A stretch of 64,000 nt of DNA, from NCBI GenBank assembly GCA_024743115.1, contig JANSXC010000001.1:491628-555627 (forward strand), given 5' to 3'. Below are positions 34,249-42,543 of this stretch, piece by piece. Every line of letters begins with the position of its first letter. The stretch's first letter is position 1. This DNA comes from a bacterium (GTDB lineage: Bacteria > Planctomycetota > UBA1135 > UBA2386). Made by a program: the position numbers and the translations under genes. The notes beneath the pieces were generated by a model. That model made no database searches. It saw only the letters and a program-made list of their open reading frames with translations, and was not told the origin of the DNA.

Positions 34249-34689
34249 CTACTGCTGCATCGACTGCTGCAGCGTCGAGGCTTCGGAGCCGATGTTGCCT
34301 GCGATCGACTTGAGCTGGGCGAGCAGGCCTGACTGCCCTTCGGCGGTCGTGGCGTTCTGCAGGCTGCCGAGATCGAAGTTGGCGAGGCTGCCGAGGGCAC
34401 CCTTGAGGCCGTCGAGCGAGAGCGTGCCCGAGCTGTCCGCGGGTACGCCTTCGAGGTTGCCGAGCAGGCCCTTGCCGGTCTGGATCAGGGCGCCGAGGGA
34501 GTCGAGCCCGGTGCCCTCGAGGAGCTGGCCGGCGCCGACGCCGTCGAGCATGGTCGTGAGGCTGCCGGCCAGCTTGCTGGCGCCGGCGACGATCCCCTCG
34601 AGCGAGGTGTCCATGCTGCCGAGGGCCTCACAGGACCCGAGGCAGAGCAGCGAGCCGAGAGCGAAAGAAGTCAGGGGTAGATTGCGCAT
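34249..34689 (-). CDS. Lipoprotein of unknown function
   Basis: I start at ATG 34689 (MRNLPLTSFALGSLLCLGSC-EALG), which gives a lipoprotein signal; the ORF from 35256 overlaps the aminotransferase gene. The 146-residue mature part is rich in Gly, Leu, Ala and Ser with amphipathic helices ('GIVAGASKLAGSLTTMLDGVGAGQLLEGTGLDSLGALIQTGKGLLGNLEG') and few charged residues. It probably lies against a membrane or other protein. I do not recognise the family. It diverges from the aminotransferase gene across 127 bp. Confidence 0.65.
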   Translation of the reverse strand: MRNLPLTSFALGSLLCLGSCEALGSMDTSLEGIVAGASKLAGSLTTMLDGVGAGQLLEGTGLDSLGALIQTGKGLLGNLEGVPADSSGTLSLDGLKGALGSLANFDLGSLQNATTAEGQSGLLAQLKSIAGNIGSEASTLQQSMQQ

Positions 34690-34816
34690 GGCGGGAGGCA
34701 ACGTCCTGGCCGGTCCCGACGCAAGGGTGCGGCGGGTTTCTTCCGCCGACCGGTTGGAAATCAGGGGTAGTACTGGGCGTGACGTCCTCGGTATCCTGCG
34801 GGCCGACCGAGATGTC

Positions 34817-36079
34817 ATGTCGAAGCTGTCCCGCCGCCAGGTTCTCTCCGCGCTCGGCGCTGGCGCCGCTGCCGCAGCTGCCACCACAGCTGGCTGTCGG
34901 GTGGCGGCCCGGAATCCCGGGGCCGGCGTCGGTCGTGGGATCGCGCCGGTGTTCGCGGAGCGATCGTCCGTCCGATTCCTGTTGCCGGCTGACCATGTGT
35001 TCTTGAACACGGGCTCGCTCGGTGCGTGCCCCGAGGCGGTGCTCGACGCCACGATGGCGGCGTGGCGGTGTCTCGAGCTGGCACCCGTGCACGAAGAGTT
35101 CGGGCCGCTCCGCGTTGCAGCGGATAGGGTTCGCCAACGCGCGGCGGCGTTCCTCGGAGCCGAGCCCGATGAGGTCTGTGTGACGCGGAACACGACCGAT
35201 GGGATGAACCTCGTCGCGGAAGGGCTGGCGCTGCAAGCCGGCGACCGGGTGCTCACGACGGATCACGAGCATCCTGGCGGCGAGCGGTGTTGGCAGCATG
35301 CAGAGCGTCACCGGGGTATTGCGATCGATCGGGTTCGGTTGCCACTGCCGGCGGTGGACCCGGATCGCATCGTGCAGCTCGTGCGTGCGGCGCTGACCCC
35401 GAAGACCCGGGTCGTGAGTGTGAGCCACGTGACCTCGACGACGGGTACGCGGCTGCCGGTGCGGCAGCTCGCGGAGGTCGCGCATGCTGGCGGCGCGCTA
35501 CTCGTCGTGGACGGCGCACAGGCCGCGGGTGCGGCGCCGGTCGATGTGCACGAGCTCGGCTGTGATGCCTACGCCTGCAGCGCGCACAAGTGGATGCTGG
35601 CGCCGAAAGGCACGGGTCTGTTGTACCTCGCGAAGTCGGCGCGCGAGCGCATCACGCCGAGCCGGTTGTTCGATGGCCCTGGGGTCTACACCGCCGCGAC
35701 GGGCACCGGCGACCTGCCCGCGGTGATCGGTCTCGGCGCGGCGATCGAGTTCCTCGAGCGGCTCGACGTTACGGCGATCGCGGCCCATGACCTCGCCGTT
35801 CGGGATCGGCTCTACGAAGCGCTGACGGCCTTCGATCGGGTGCGAATCGTGAGTCCGCCGCCCGGCGACCTCGCGGCGCCAATGGTTGCCATCGAACTCC
35901 ACGAGGACGTCGACTGCGGCGCGGTGCGCGATGCGCTGCGAGAACGCGATCGGATCGCAGTGAAGCAGCTGCCTGCGAACAAGGTACACGGGCTGCGGTT
36001 CTCGACACATCTCTACAACACGATGAGCGATGTCGATGCGCTCATGGCGGCACTGGAACGGGAGCTCGGAGACCGATGA
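34817..36079 (+). CDS. Exported class V aminotransferase-like PLP enzyme
   Basis: ATG 34817 gives 420 residues and a twin-arginine-like signal (SRRQVLSALGAGAAAAAATTAGC) that ends in a possible lipobox Cys, so the enzyme may be a Tat-exported lipoprotein. The fold is aminotransferase class V (NifS/isopenicillin N epimerase-like): 'NTGSLGACPEAV', 'TRNTTDGMNLVAEGL', 'DHEHPGG', 'VVDGAQAAGAAPVDV' (Asp 232) and 'SAHKWMLAPKGTGLLY', whose Lys 258 should bind PLP. Length is usual for the isopenicillin N epimerase-like group. Export is unusual for PLP enzymes, but Tat-exported relatives are known. Its stop overlaps the sulfatase start (ATGA), so the two are co-expressed. Confidence 0.9.
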   Translation: MSKLSRRQVLSALGAGAAAAAATTAGCRVAARNPGAGVGRGIAPVFAERSSVRFLLPADHVFLNTGSLGACPEAVLDATMAAWRCLELAPVHEEFGPLRVAADRVRQRAAAFLGAEPDEVCVTRNTTDGMNLVAEGLALQAGDRVLTTDHEHPGGERCWQHAERHRGIAIDRVRLPLPAVDPDRIVQLVRAALTPKTRVVSVSHVTSTTGTRLPVRQLAEVAHAGGALLVVDGAQAAGAAPVDVHELGCDAYACSAHKWMLAPKGTGLLYLAKSARERITPSRLFDGPGVYTAATGTGDLPAVIGLGAAIEFLERLDVTAIAAHDLAVRDRLYEALTAFDRVRIVSPPPGDLAAPMVAIELHEDVDCGAVRDALRERDRIAVKQLPANKVHGLRFSTHLYNTMSDVDALMAALERELGDR

Positions 36080-37524
36080 AGCAATGCGGTGAAGCAGGCG
36101 ATTTCACGGTGGGGTTGCGCCCTGCTACTTTCCTGGCCGCGCTCATCGCGTTCGGCGGCTGTGTCGGCCCGGGGGCCGCGGCTCGGGGCCATGGCGAGTC
36201 GCGCCCCAACGTCGTGCTCGTCATGTGCGACGATCTCGGCTGGGGCGATGTGGGGTTCAACGGCGGCAAGCACATCCCGACCCCGCACCTCGATGCGATG
36301 GCGGCTGGGAGTCTGCGGTTCGAACGGTTCTATGCCAGCTCGCCCGTGTGTTCGCCGACGCGCGGTTCAGTCGTGACCGGGCGCTATCCGACGCGCTACG
36401 GAATCGCGGGCGCGAACTCGGGGCACCTGCCAGCCGGTGAGTTCACGATCTACGAAGCCCTGGCCGCGAACGGCTACGCCACGGGCCACTTCGGGAAGTG
36501 GCACCTCGGGACGTTGACGAAGACGGTGAAGGAGTCCAATCGCGGCGGCCCGCGGGGTGCCGCGCACTACTCGCCGCCGTGGGAGCATGCCGTCGAGGTA
36601 ACGTTCGCGACGGAGGCGAAGACGCCGACGTACGATCCGATGATCAAACCGCGCGGCGCGGGCAATCGTTGGTGGCCCAGGCTTGCGGCGGATTCCGAGT
36701 CCGTGCCGTACGGGACCCACTACTGGGCCGGTCCCGACGCGATGGTGGACCCGCACAGCGCGGAGCTGCGCGGTGACGATTCGGCGATCATCATGGCGCG
36801 GGCCCTCGGGTTCGTCGGGGATGCGGTCGCGGCAGAGCGCCCGTTCCTCGCGGTGATCTGGTTGCACGCGCCGCACCTGCCCGTCGTGGCGCCGGCTGCC
36901 ACGGACTACGCGACGAGCTACCGCGGCGCGGTGATGGCGCTCGACGCGGAGATGGGGCGGCTGCGCGCGCGGCTGCGTGAACTCGGTGTAGCGGAGAACA
37001 CGATCGTTGCGTTTTGCAGCGATAACGGGCCGGAGGGCAGGAAGGGCAAGGCGCCGGGTTCGGCCGGCCCGCTGCGCGGGCGCAAGCGTGATCTGCTCGA
37101 AGGCGGCATCCGGGTGCCGGGGCTGCTCGAGTGGCCGGCGCGGATCCGCGGGGCACGGTCCACGAACGTGCCTTGTGGAACGGTCGACTACCTGCCGACG
37201 ATCCTCGCGGCGACCGGAAGTGCGGGGCCGGGTGATGATCGACCGTTCGACGGTGTCGATCTGATGCCGCTGATCGATGGGGACATGCAAGCGCGGCCGC
37301 GGCGGCTCGCATTCGAGTTCAAGCGGCAGCGCGCGCTGATCGGCGACCGCTTCAAGCTCTACTCGCGAGACGCCGGCGAGTCGTTCCAGCTGTTCGATCT
37401 CGTGACGGATCCGGGGGAGACCGAAGACGTCGGCAACCGACATCCGGCCGTGCGGGTCGCGATGCGCGCCGAACTCGCCGCATGGCGGGCGTCGTGTGCA
37501 GCGAGCGCCGAGCGCCAGCGCTAG
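36076..37524 (+). CDS. Cys-type sulfatase
   Basis: The 482-residue product is an alkaline-phosphatase-fold sulfatase. It shows the metal-binding start 'PNVVLVMCDDLGWGDVGFNGG', the modification motif C-S-P-T-R (Cys 92, to be converted to formylglycine), 'TGHFGKWHLG' and 'AFCSDNGPEG'. An N-terminal hydrophobic stretch (FLAALIAFGGC) may be a signal with a weak lipobox, so it is likely exported. Substrate is probably a sulfated polysaccharide, but family cannot be set by eye. It overlaps the aminotransferase stop by four bases, and its TAG shares the palindrome CTAG with the stop of the convergent LarA-like gene. Confidence 0.93.
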   Translation: MKQCGEAGDFTVGLRPATFLAALIAFGGCVGPGAAARGHGESRPNVVLVMCDDLGWGDVGFNGGKHIPTPHLDAMAAGSLRFERFYASSPVCSPTRGSVVTGRYPTRYGIAGANSGHLPAGEFTIYEALAANGYATGHFGKWHLGTLTKTVKESNRGGPRGAAHYSPPWEHAVEVTFATEAKTPTYDPMIKPRGAGNRWWPRLAADSESVPYGTHYWAGPDAMVDPHSAELRGDDSAIIMARALGFVGDAVAAERPFLAVIWLHAPHLPVVAPAATDYATSYRGAVMALDAEMGRLRARLRELGVAENTIVAFCSDNGPEGRKGKAPGSAGPLRGRKRDLLEGGIRVPGLLEWPARIRGARSTNVPCGTVDYLPTILAATGSAGPGDDRPFDGVDLMPLIDGDMQARPRRLAFEFKRQRALIGDRFKLYSRDAGESFQLFDLVTDPGETEDVGNRHPAVRVAMRAELAAWRASCAASAERQR

Positions 37525-38828
37525 GGCGATGCCGGGATCCGCAACATCGTGTACGGCCCCTCGGGGATCGCGGCGATGCGGGCGCCGGGGTGTCGCGCGG
37601 CGAACTCGTCGACGAATCGTTGCGCGCGGATGGCCACGTCGCCCGGGCCCGGGATCGGAGCCACCGCCAGATCGGGTTGCTCGGCGATCGGCACCCCGTC
37701 GTTGGCGAACGCGAGACGCTCGACCCCGATGCGCTCGAGCACGCGGGTCTGCATCTGGTACTGCCACTGATCCTTTGCCGTCGCCGCGGTGCTGGTGATC
37801 TCACGTAAGAACGCCCGGTGGTCGCGGCCGAAGCGCTGCAGCAGTGCGGAGAATTCGGGGGAGCCGACTTCGCTGCACGCGCTGCACATGAGCAGCGTCG
37901 AGCGTTCGTGCAGCGCGGGCAGCGCCGTGACCATGCCCTTGATCGTCTGATAGAAACTCTCGTCGAGCGGGTAGCCGCCGGCCGACTGGATCACGAGGTC
38001 GTAGGGCTCTGCAACCGTCGCCGAGGTCCACTCGGCGACGCGCTCACAGCCACGTTCGTGCGCGGCCAGCAGATCGCCGGCGAACACCGCCGCGAGCTGG
38101 CGGTCGTGGGTGATTGCCGCGTTGACGAGGAAGTCGCAACCGACCTGCCTCGCGACACGCAGCGCGATTTCGTGACACGGGTTTCCGATGAGCGTGCCCT
38201 CGGTCGCGCGCGGATCGCCCATCGTGCGATGACCGTGAAAGCGCTGCACGGTGTGCAGGTCGACGAGGCCGGGGCAGATGCCCTTGCGGCCGCCGGAGTA
38301 GCCGGCCATGAAGTGCGGCTCGATCAGGCCTGTGACGATCTTGAGATCGGCTTCGGCGTAGATCCGGTTGACGCTGACCGGTGGATCGTCGCTCACGCGC
38401 ACGAGCGTGTCGGGATCGTCGGCCTCGTGATCGACGACGCGGCAGCGCTGCAGCAGTTCGTCGCCGAGCATCGTACGGCGTTCGTCAGCCGTCGAAGGCC
38501 GATGCATACCCGTCGCGACGAGGATCGTGCACGCCGAGTCCGGAACGCCGGCCGCGCCCAGCTCCGCGAGGATCGCCGTGATGAGTACTTCGTTGGGCAC
38601 GGGCCGCGTGATGTCGCTCATCGTGATCACGACGCTGCGCGGTTGCTTGCGGGTCGCGATGGCGCGCAGTGGCGCACTGCCGATGGGTTGCTGCAGGGCC
38701 GCGATCACGGTGCCCGCAGGATCGGCGACGGCGGGAATCTCCGGGCCGATCAGGATGTCCGCACCGGTGGGGAGGTCGAGGTGCAGGCGGCCGCGGCCGA
38801 ATCGAAGATCAACTGCTCGCGTGCCCAC
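37521..38828 (-). CDS. LarA-like nickel-pincer racemase
   Basis: The 435-residue protein matches lactate racemase LarA and its relatives. Motifs are 'MSDITRPVP', 'LVATGMHRP' (with the Ni-binding His), 'GLIEPHFMAGYSGGRKGICPGL' (His and Lys that hold the nickel-pincer cofactor), 'GNPCHE' and 'GGYPLDESFYQTIKG'. Known relatives racemise or epimerise 2-hydroxy acids, so the substrate need not be lactate. The start is GTG at 38828. It is 30 bp downstream of the sulfatase gene at 38859-40421 on the same strand and is probably in its operon. Cofactor genes larB, larC and larE are not in this window. Confidence 0.9.
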   Translation of the reverse strand: MGTRAVDLRFGRGRLHLDLPTGADILIGPEIPAVADPAGTVIAALQQPIGSAPLRAIATRKQPRSVVITMSDITRPVPNEVLITAILAELGAAGVPDSACTILVATGMHRPSTADERRTMLGDELLQRCRVVDHEADDPDTLVRVSDDPPVSVNRIYAEADLKIVTGLIEPHFMAGYSGGRKGICPGLVDLHTVQRFHGHRTMGDPRATEGTLIGNPCHEIALRVARQVGCDFLVNAAITHDRQLAAVFAGDLLAAHERGCERVAEWTSATVAEPYDLVIQSAGGYPLDESFYQTIKGMVTALPALHERSTLLMCSACSEVGSPEFSALLQRFGRDHRAFLREITSTAATAKDQWQYQMQTRVLERIGVERLAFANDGVPIAEQPDLAVAPIPGPGDVAIRAQRFVDEFAARHPGARIAAIPEGPYTMLRIPASP

Positions 38829-38858
38829 GCAACCAGTTGATCCCGGGCGCCTGGCGAT

Positions 38859-40421
38859 TCAACCGTGGGCGCGCAGTCCCTTCGGTGAGCTCGTGAGTTC
38901 GTTCAGCAGGGCTCGCAGGCGCTGGGTGAGGTCGGGGCGCTCGGGGGCGAGATCGTGCGTCTCGCCGGGGTCGGTTGCCAGGTCGTAGAGCTCGTCTTTG
39001 CCACGCTCGCCGCGGCGGCGTTGCTGCGGCCGCACGTACTTCCAACGCCCGCTGCGGAGCGCGAGGCGACGGGCTTCCTCGATGAGGTGCGGCGCGCCAG
39101 CGGGGTCTTCGCCGAGCAACGCGGGCAGGTGGTTGCGGCTATCGATCGCCTGCTCCGGTGCCAGCTCGGCGCCCAGCAGTGTCGCGAACGACGCCAGGAA
39201 GTCGATCTGGCTCACGAGCGCATGCGAGACCCCCGGTCGGACCCGCGCGGGCCAGCGCACGATCAGGGGCGTGCGCGTGCCGCCCTCATAGACCTGGTAC
39301 TTGCCGCCGCGGAAGGGGCCGGAGCCGTCGTGACCGCGGTCGACTTCCGCGGTCGAGGTTCGCACGGTCGTGCCGTCGACGTAGCCGTCGTCGTACACCG
39401 GACCATTGTCGCTCGCGAAGATCACGATCGTGTTGTCGCGCTGCCCGGCGGCGTCGATTGCCGCGAGCAGTTGCCCGACGGCCCAGTCGAGCTGCACCAT
39501 TGCGTCGCCCCGGAAGGACAGCTGCGAGCGGCCCCGAAACCGTGGGTGTGGGGTGCGCGGCACGTGAATGTCCTGCGAGGAGAAGAACAGGAAGAACGGT
39601 CGGTCGCGGCGCGCGGCGAGCCATGCTTTGGCGCGGTCGACGAACACGTCGGCCATCGTTTCGTCGTTCCAGACCGCGGCGGCGCCGCCCCATTGACGCC
39701 CGATCCGGCCGATGCCACCGATGACCGAGTCGTTGTGCCCGTGGCTGCTCGGGTAGTAGGTCATCGCTGCGCGATCCTGCTTGCCGTTCGGGAACACGGT
39801 GCCCCGGAAGTCGGTCGGCGCCTTGCCGACGTAGAGTGGGTCGACGGGGTCGAGGCCGACGACCCGATGGCCGTCGAGGTAGACACAGGGCACGCGATCG
39901 TTGGTCGATGGCAGCAGGAACGAGTAGCCGAAGCCGAGTTCGAGCGGCCCCGGAGCCACGTCGGCGTTCCAGTCCACGCGCTTGCCGCGTTCCCCGAGCC
40001 CCAGGTGCCACTTGCCGACAACCGCCGTGTCGAAACCCTGATCACGAAACAGGCGCGGCAGCGTCAGCCAGGCGGTCGGAATCGCGAGCGGCGCGTCGGG
40101 TGGCAGGATGCGCACGTTCTTGCGGAAGCCGTGCACGCCGGTCAGCAGCGAGAAGCGTGAGGGCGAGCACGTCGCGGCCGTGCAGTGGGCGTCCGTGAAG
40201 CGCAGGCCGGCGGCGGCGAGGGCGTCGAGGTTCGGGGTCGGGATCTTATCCGCGCCGTAGCAGCCGAGGTCGCCCCAGCCGACGTCGTCGCCGTAGATCA
40301 GGACGACGTTGGGGGGTGGCGGTGGCGCCGGGGTCTGGGCGGCCGGCGCGGCGGCGAGCGCCACGAGCGGCAGGCACAGGATCGACAGCATCGGCAGATC
40401 GGGTCGGTGGCGACGCGGCAT
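38859..40421 (-). CDS. Cys-type arylsulfatase
   Basis: The 520-residue protein is a second sulfatase, with 'PNVVLIYGDDVGWGDLGCYGADKIPTPNLDALAAAGLRFTDAHCTAATCSPSR'. The modification motif C-S-P-S-R begins at Cys 85 and the metal-binding Asp pair is at 45-46. Later motifs 'VVGKWHLG' and 'FASDNGPVYDDGY' fit the arylsulfatase A/GALNS type. A signal peptide is visible from Met 11 (MLSILCLPLVALAAAPAAQ), so the true start may be 40391 instead of 40421. It is followed by the LarA-like gene. It is only a distant relative of the sulfatase at 36076-37524, and the two lie in convergent operons. Confidence 0.93.
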   Translation of the reverse strand: MPRRHRPDLPMLSILCLPLVALAAAPAAQTPAPPPPPNVVLIYGDDVGWGDLGCYGADKIPTPNLDALAAAGLRFTDAHCTAATCSPSRFSLLTGVHGFRKNVRILPPDAPLAIPTAWLTLPRLFRDQGFDTAVVGKWHLGLGERGKRVDWNADVAPGPLELGFGYSFLLPSTNDRVPCVYLDGHRVVGLDPVDPLYVGKAPTDFRGTVFPNGKQDRAAMTYYPSSHGHNDSVIGGIGRIGRQWGGAAAVWNDETMADVFVDRAKAWLAARRDRPFFLFFSSQDIHVPRTPHPRFRGRSQLSFRGDAMVQLDWAVGQLLAAIDAAGQRDNTIVIFASDNGPVYDDGYVDGTTVRTSTAEVDRGHDGSGPFRGGKYQVYEGGTRTPLIVRWPARVRPGVSHALVSQIDFLASFATLLGAELAPEQAIDSRNHLPALLGEDPAGAPHLIEEARRLALRSGRWKYVRPQQRRRGERGKDELYDLATDPGETHDLAPERPDLTQRLRALLNELTSSPKGLRAHG

Positions 40422-40740
40422 GCGCGCAGCCTACGGTTGGTGTTGGCGGTGACGGAAACATTCCGCGTTCGAGAGTGGGAGGCAACGCTGCCACGGGCGG
40501 GTCGTGTTGGCGGCTCGGGAATGAAGTCCGATTCCCGACTTTTTCGGAAAGAACCGGGGCCGCTCGGCGACATGTGTTTTGCGTCGCGAGCGAGGGCGAA
40601 CGACGTGCAGGTGGTTGGCCGGGCAGTGCATGGTCCGGTCGACCCGTGGCATCGGCTGCCCGGCGTGGGAACCGGGCGGCCGGTGTTACTGCTCTTCGTG
40701 CTGCTGCCCTTTTGCGGGCGAGCGGCGTATCTTCCGCGCG
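40422..40740. other. 319-bp divergent intergenic region
   Basis: No convincing ORF lies between the arylsulfatase and CYTH genes. It must hold both promoters, which I cannot place with confidence. It also contains a terminator-like hairpin with T5 on the forward strand at 40515-40544. Confidence 0.6.
40515..40544 (+). terminator. Intrinsic-terminator-like hairpin in a divergent promoter region
   Basis: TCGGGAAT and ATTCCCGA form an 8-bp perfect stem with an 8-nt loop, then C and TTTTT. On the forward strand this has the shape of an intrinsic terminator, yet no forward gene ends upstream. It could end a small RNA or act as a leader attenuator for the CYTH gene. Confidence 0.5.
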
Positions 40741-41265
40741 ATGCCAGACGCGGAGCCAACACGGATCGAGATCGAGCGCCGCTTCCTGGTGGCCGATTCG
40801 AGCGATCGAGTCGCCAGGCAGGCGACTGCCGCGGTTGTGATCTCCCAGGGCTATCTCGTGACCGACCCCGATCGCACGGTCCGGGTTCGCGTGGCTGGTG
40901 AACGTGGCTGGCTCACGATCAAGGGCCGTCGCCAGGCCGGTGTCGCGCCCGAGTTCGAGTACGAGATTCCCGCAGCAGAAGCGCGCGAGCTGCTGGCGAT
41001 GTGCCTGCCGGGTCGCATCGACAAGACGCGCCATACGCTGGCGGGGCCCGACGGTCGGGAGTGGGTCGTCGACGAGTTCGCGGGTGACAACGCGGGGCTC
41101 GTCATCGCGGAGCTGGAACTGGCGACCCGCGACGATCGCTTCGAAGCGCCCGCGTGGCTCGGGCGGGAGATCACGACCGACGCGCGTTACGCCAACTCGC
41201 AGCTCGCGGAGCGGCCGTTCTGTTCGTGGTCAGCGGCCGACCGCGACGAGCCGCGAAGCGGCTGA
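40741..41265 (+). CDS. CYTH-domain (triphosphate tunnel) protein
   Basis: ATG 40741 gives 174 residues with the CYTH start 'RIEIERRFLV'; the ORF-track start at 40579 adds unlikely sequence. The tunnel strands are visible as 'VRVRVAGERGWLTIKGRRQAGVAPEFEYEIP', 'KTRHTLAGPDGREWVVDEFAGDNAGLVIAELEL' and 'WLGREITTDARYANSQLAERPF'. The signature ExExK reads E-I-E-R-R here, with Arg for the last Lys. Related bacterial proteins hydrolyse tripolyphosphate or nucleoside triphosphates. It stands alone as a forward gene. Confidence 0.93.
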   Translation: MPDAEPTRIEIERRFLVADSSDRVARQATAAVVISQGYLVTDPDRTVRVRVAGERGWLTIKGRRQAGVAPEFEYEIPAAEARELLAMCLPGRIDKTRHTLAGPDGREWVVDEFAGDNAGLVIAELELATRDDRFEAPAWLGREITTDARYANSQLAERPFCSWSAADRDEPRSG

Positions 41266-41328
41266 TGGGGCGGCCCGGAGTCGGCCCGGCGTCGTGCGTT
41301 CCACTCCGCAGTTGCGCGCTCGAGCGGC

Positions 41329-42435
41329 TCAGCGCCGGCGGCGGCGGCCCGAGTTACCGTTGTCCGCCATCGGCTCCGGCAGGTCCGCGGCCATGACGAC
41401 CTCGACGCCCGGAACGGCTTCGCGCAAGCGGAGCGCCGCGTTGGCGGAGACTTCGGTCTGCCAGACGTGCACCTTTCGCAGGTGGGACAGGTTGCCGAGC
41501 GCGGCGAGGCCGTAGTCGCCGACCTTCGTGCCGTAGAGATTGATACGGCGCAGCTCCTTGCACTTGCCCAGCGCAGCGACGCCGTGGTTGCCGATCTCGG
41601 TCTGGCGTACGTCGAGCGTGACGAGTCGCGGCATCCGCGCGATCGCGGCACCGGCCTTGTCGGTGATCTGCGTCGCGGCGAGGTTGAGCTCGGCGATGTG
41701 GCTCGCGATCGGTGCGAGCTCCTCGAGCGCCGCGTCGTCGATCGCGTCCGTCTGACCGTAGCACGTGACCTGGAGCAGCGGGTTGTCGTCGCCGACGCTC
41801 CGCACGCGGAACGGGCTCTTCGCGAAGCTGGCGAGGGTCTCCTGCGACACCGGCTTCAGGCGTTTGCTGAGAGTGAGCAGTGGCGAGACCTCGGCCTTGC
41901 CCGACTTGCCCGAGCTCGACTTGCCGCTGCCTGAGTTGCCGCCGCCTGAGTTCTTCTTGGCGTCGCCTGTGCCGGTCTTCTTGTCCTTGCCCGTCGTCTT
42001 CCCGGTCTTCTTGGCGGACTTCTTCTCGCCGGTCCACTTGCCGTAGTTCGCGCCCTGATCGATCCAGCGCTTGATCAGGTCGGTCTGTGTCTTGCTGAGC
42101 GGCTTGCCCTTCTTCGACGGGGGCATGATGTCCTCGTCATCGGCCGGCAGGACGATGACCTCGTAGAGCAGCGAATTGTCCGCGTCGCCGGCCTTCACGA
42201 CCTTGCCGCGCTTGCTCTTCTTGATGCCCGCGAGGGTGTCGAGTTCGACCCGGCCCTTCGGCTTGCGCTTGCGGCCGTTCTTGTCGACGTAGGGCGCCTT
42301 GTGGCAGTCGATGCACCTCTTCTCGAGGATCGGCCAGATCTGCTTGGCGAAGTCGACCTTCTTGGTGGCCTTCTGCGCCAGGGCGGGGGCGGCGCAGAGG
42401 GTCAGGAGCGGGATCAGGAGGGTGAGTCGGAGCAT
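41329..42435 (-). CDS. Heme-binding (CxxCH) protein with leucine-rich repeats
   Basis: The 368-residue protein has a signal peptide (MLRLTLLIPLLTLCAAPALAQ), then a Planctomycete cytochrome-like domain with one heme motif, 'IWPILEKRCIDCHKAP', and 'DIMPPSKKGKPLSKTQTDLIKRWIDQGA'. A ~45-residue Lys/Ser/Gly-rich linker (KKSAKKTGKTTGKDKKTG...) separates this from leucine-rich repeats ('IASHIAELNLAATQITDKAGAAIARMPRLVTLDVRQTEIGNHGVAALGKCKELRRINLYGTKVGDYGLAAL'). The tail is Arg-rich. It lies 108 bp downstream of the DUF1501 gene in the same direction. A role in periplasmic electron transfer or binding is inferred. Confidence 0.9.
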   Translation of the reverse strand: MLRLTLLIPLLTLCAAPALAQKATKKVDFAKQIWPILEKRCIDCHKAPYVDKNGRKRKPKGRVELDTLAGIKKSKRGKVVKAGDADNSLLYEVIVLPADDEDIMPPSKKGKPLSKTQTDLIKRWIDQGANYGKWTGEKKSAKKTGKTTGKDKKTGTGDAKKNSGGGNSGSGKSSSGKSGKAEVSPLLTLSKRLKPVSQETLASFAKSPFRVRSVGDDNPLLQVTCYGQTDAIDDAALEELAPIASHIAELNLAATQITDKAGAAIARMPRLVTLDVRQTEIGNHGVAALGKCKELRRINLYGTKVGDYGLAALGNLSHLRKVHVWQTEVSANAALRLREAVPGVEVVMAADLPEPMADNGNSGRRRRR

Positions 42436-42543
42436 TGGATTCGAATCAGAAACGGGCAGTCAGGGTCGGCCGACAGGATACCGCAAGGCGCGGCGGATCC
42501 AGGGCCCCGCTACGGCCAGTGGTTGCGGGGTGGCGCGGATCGC

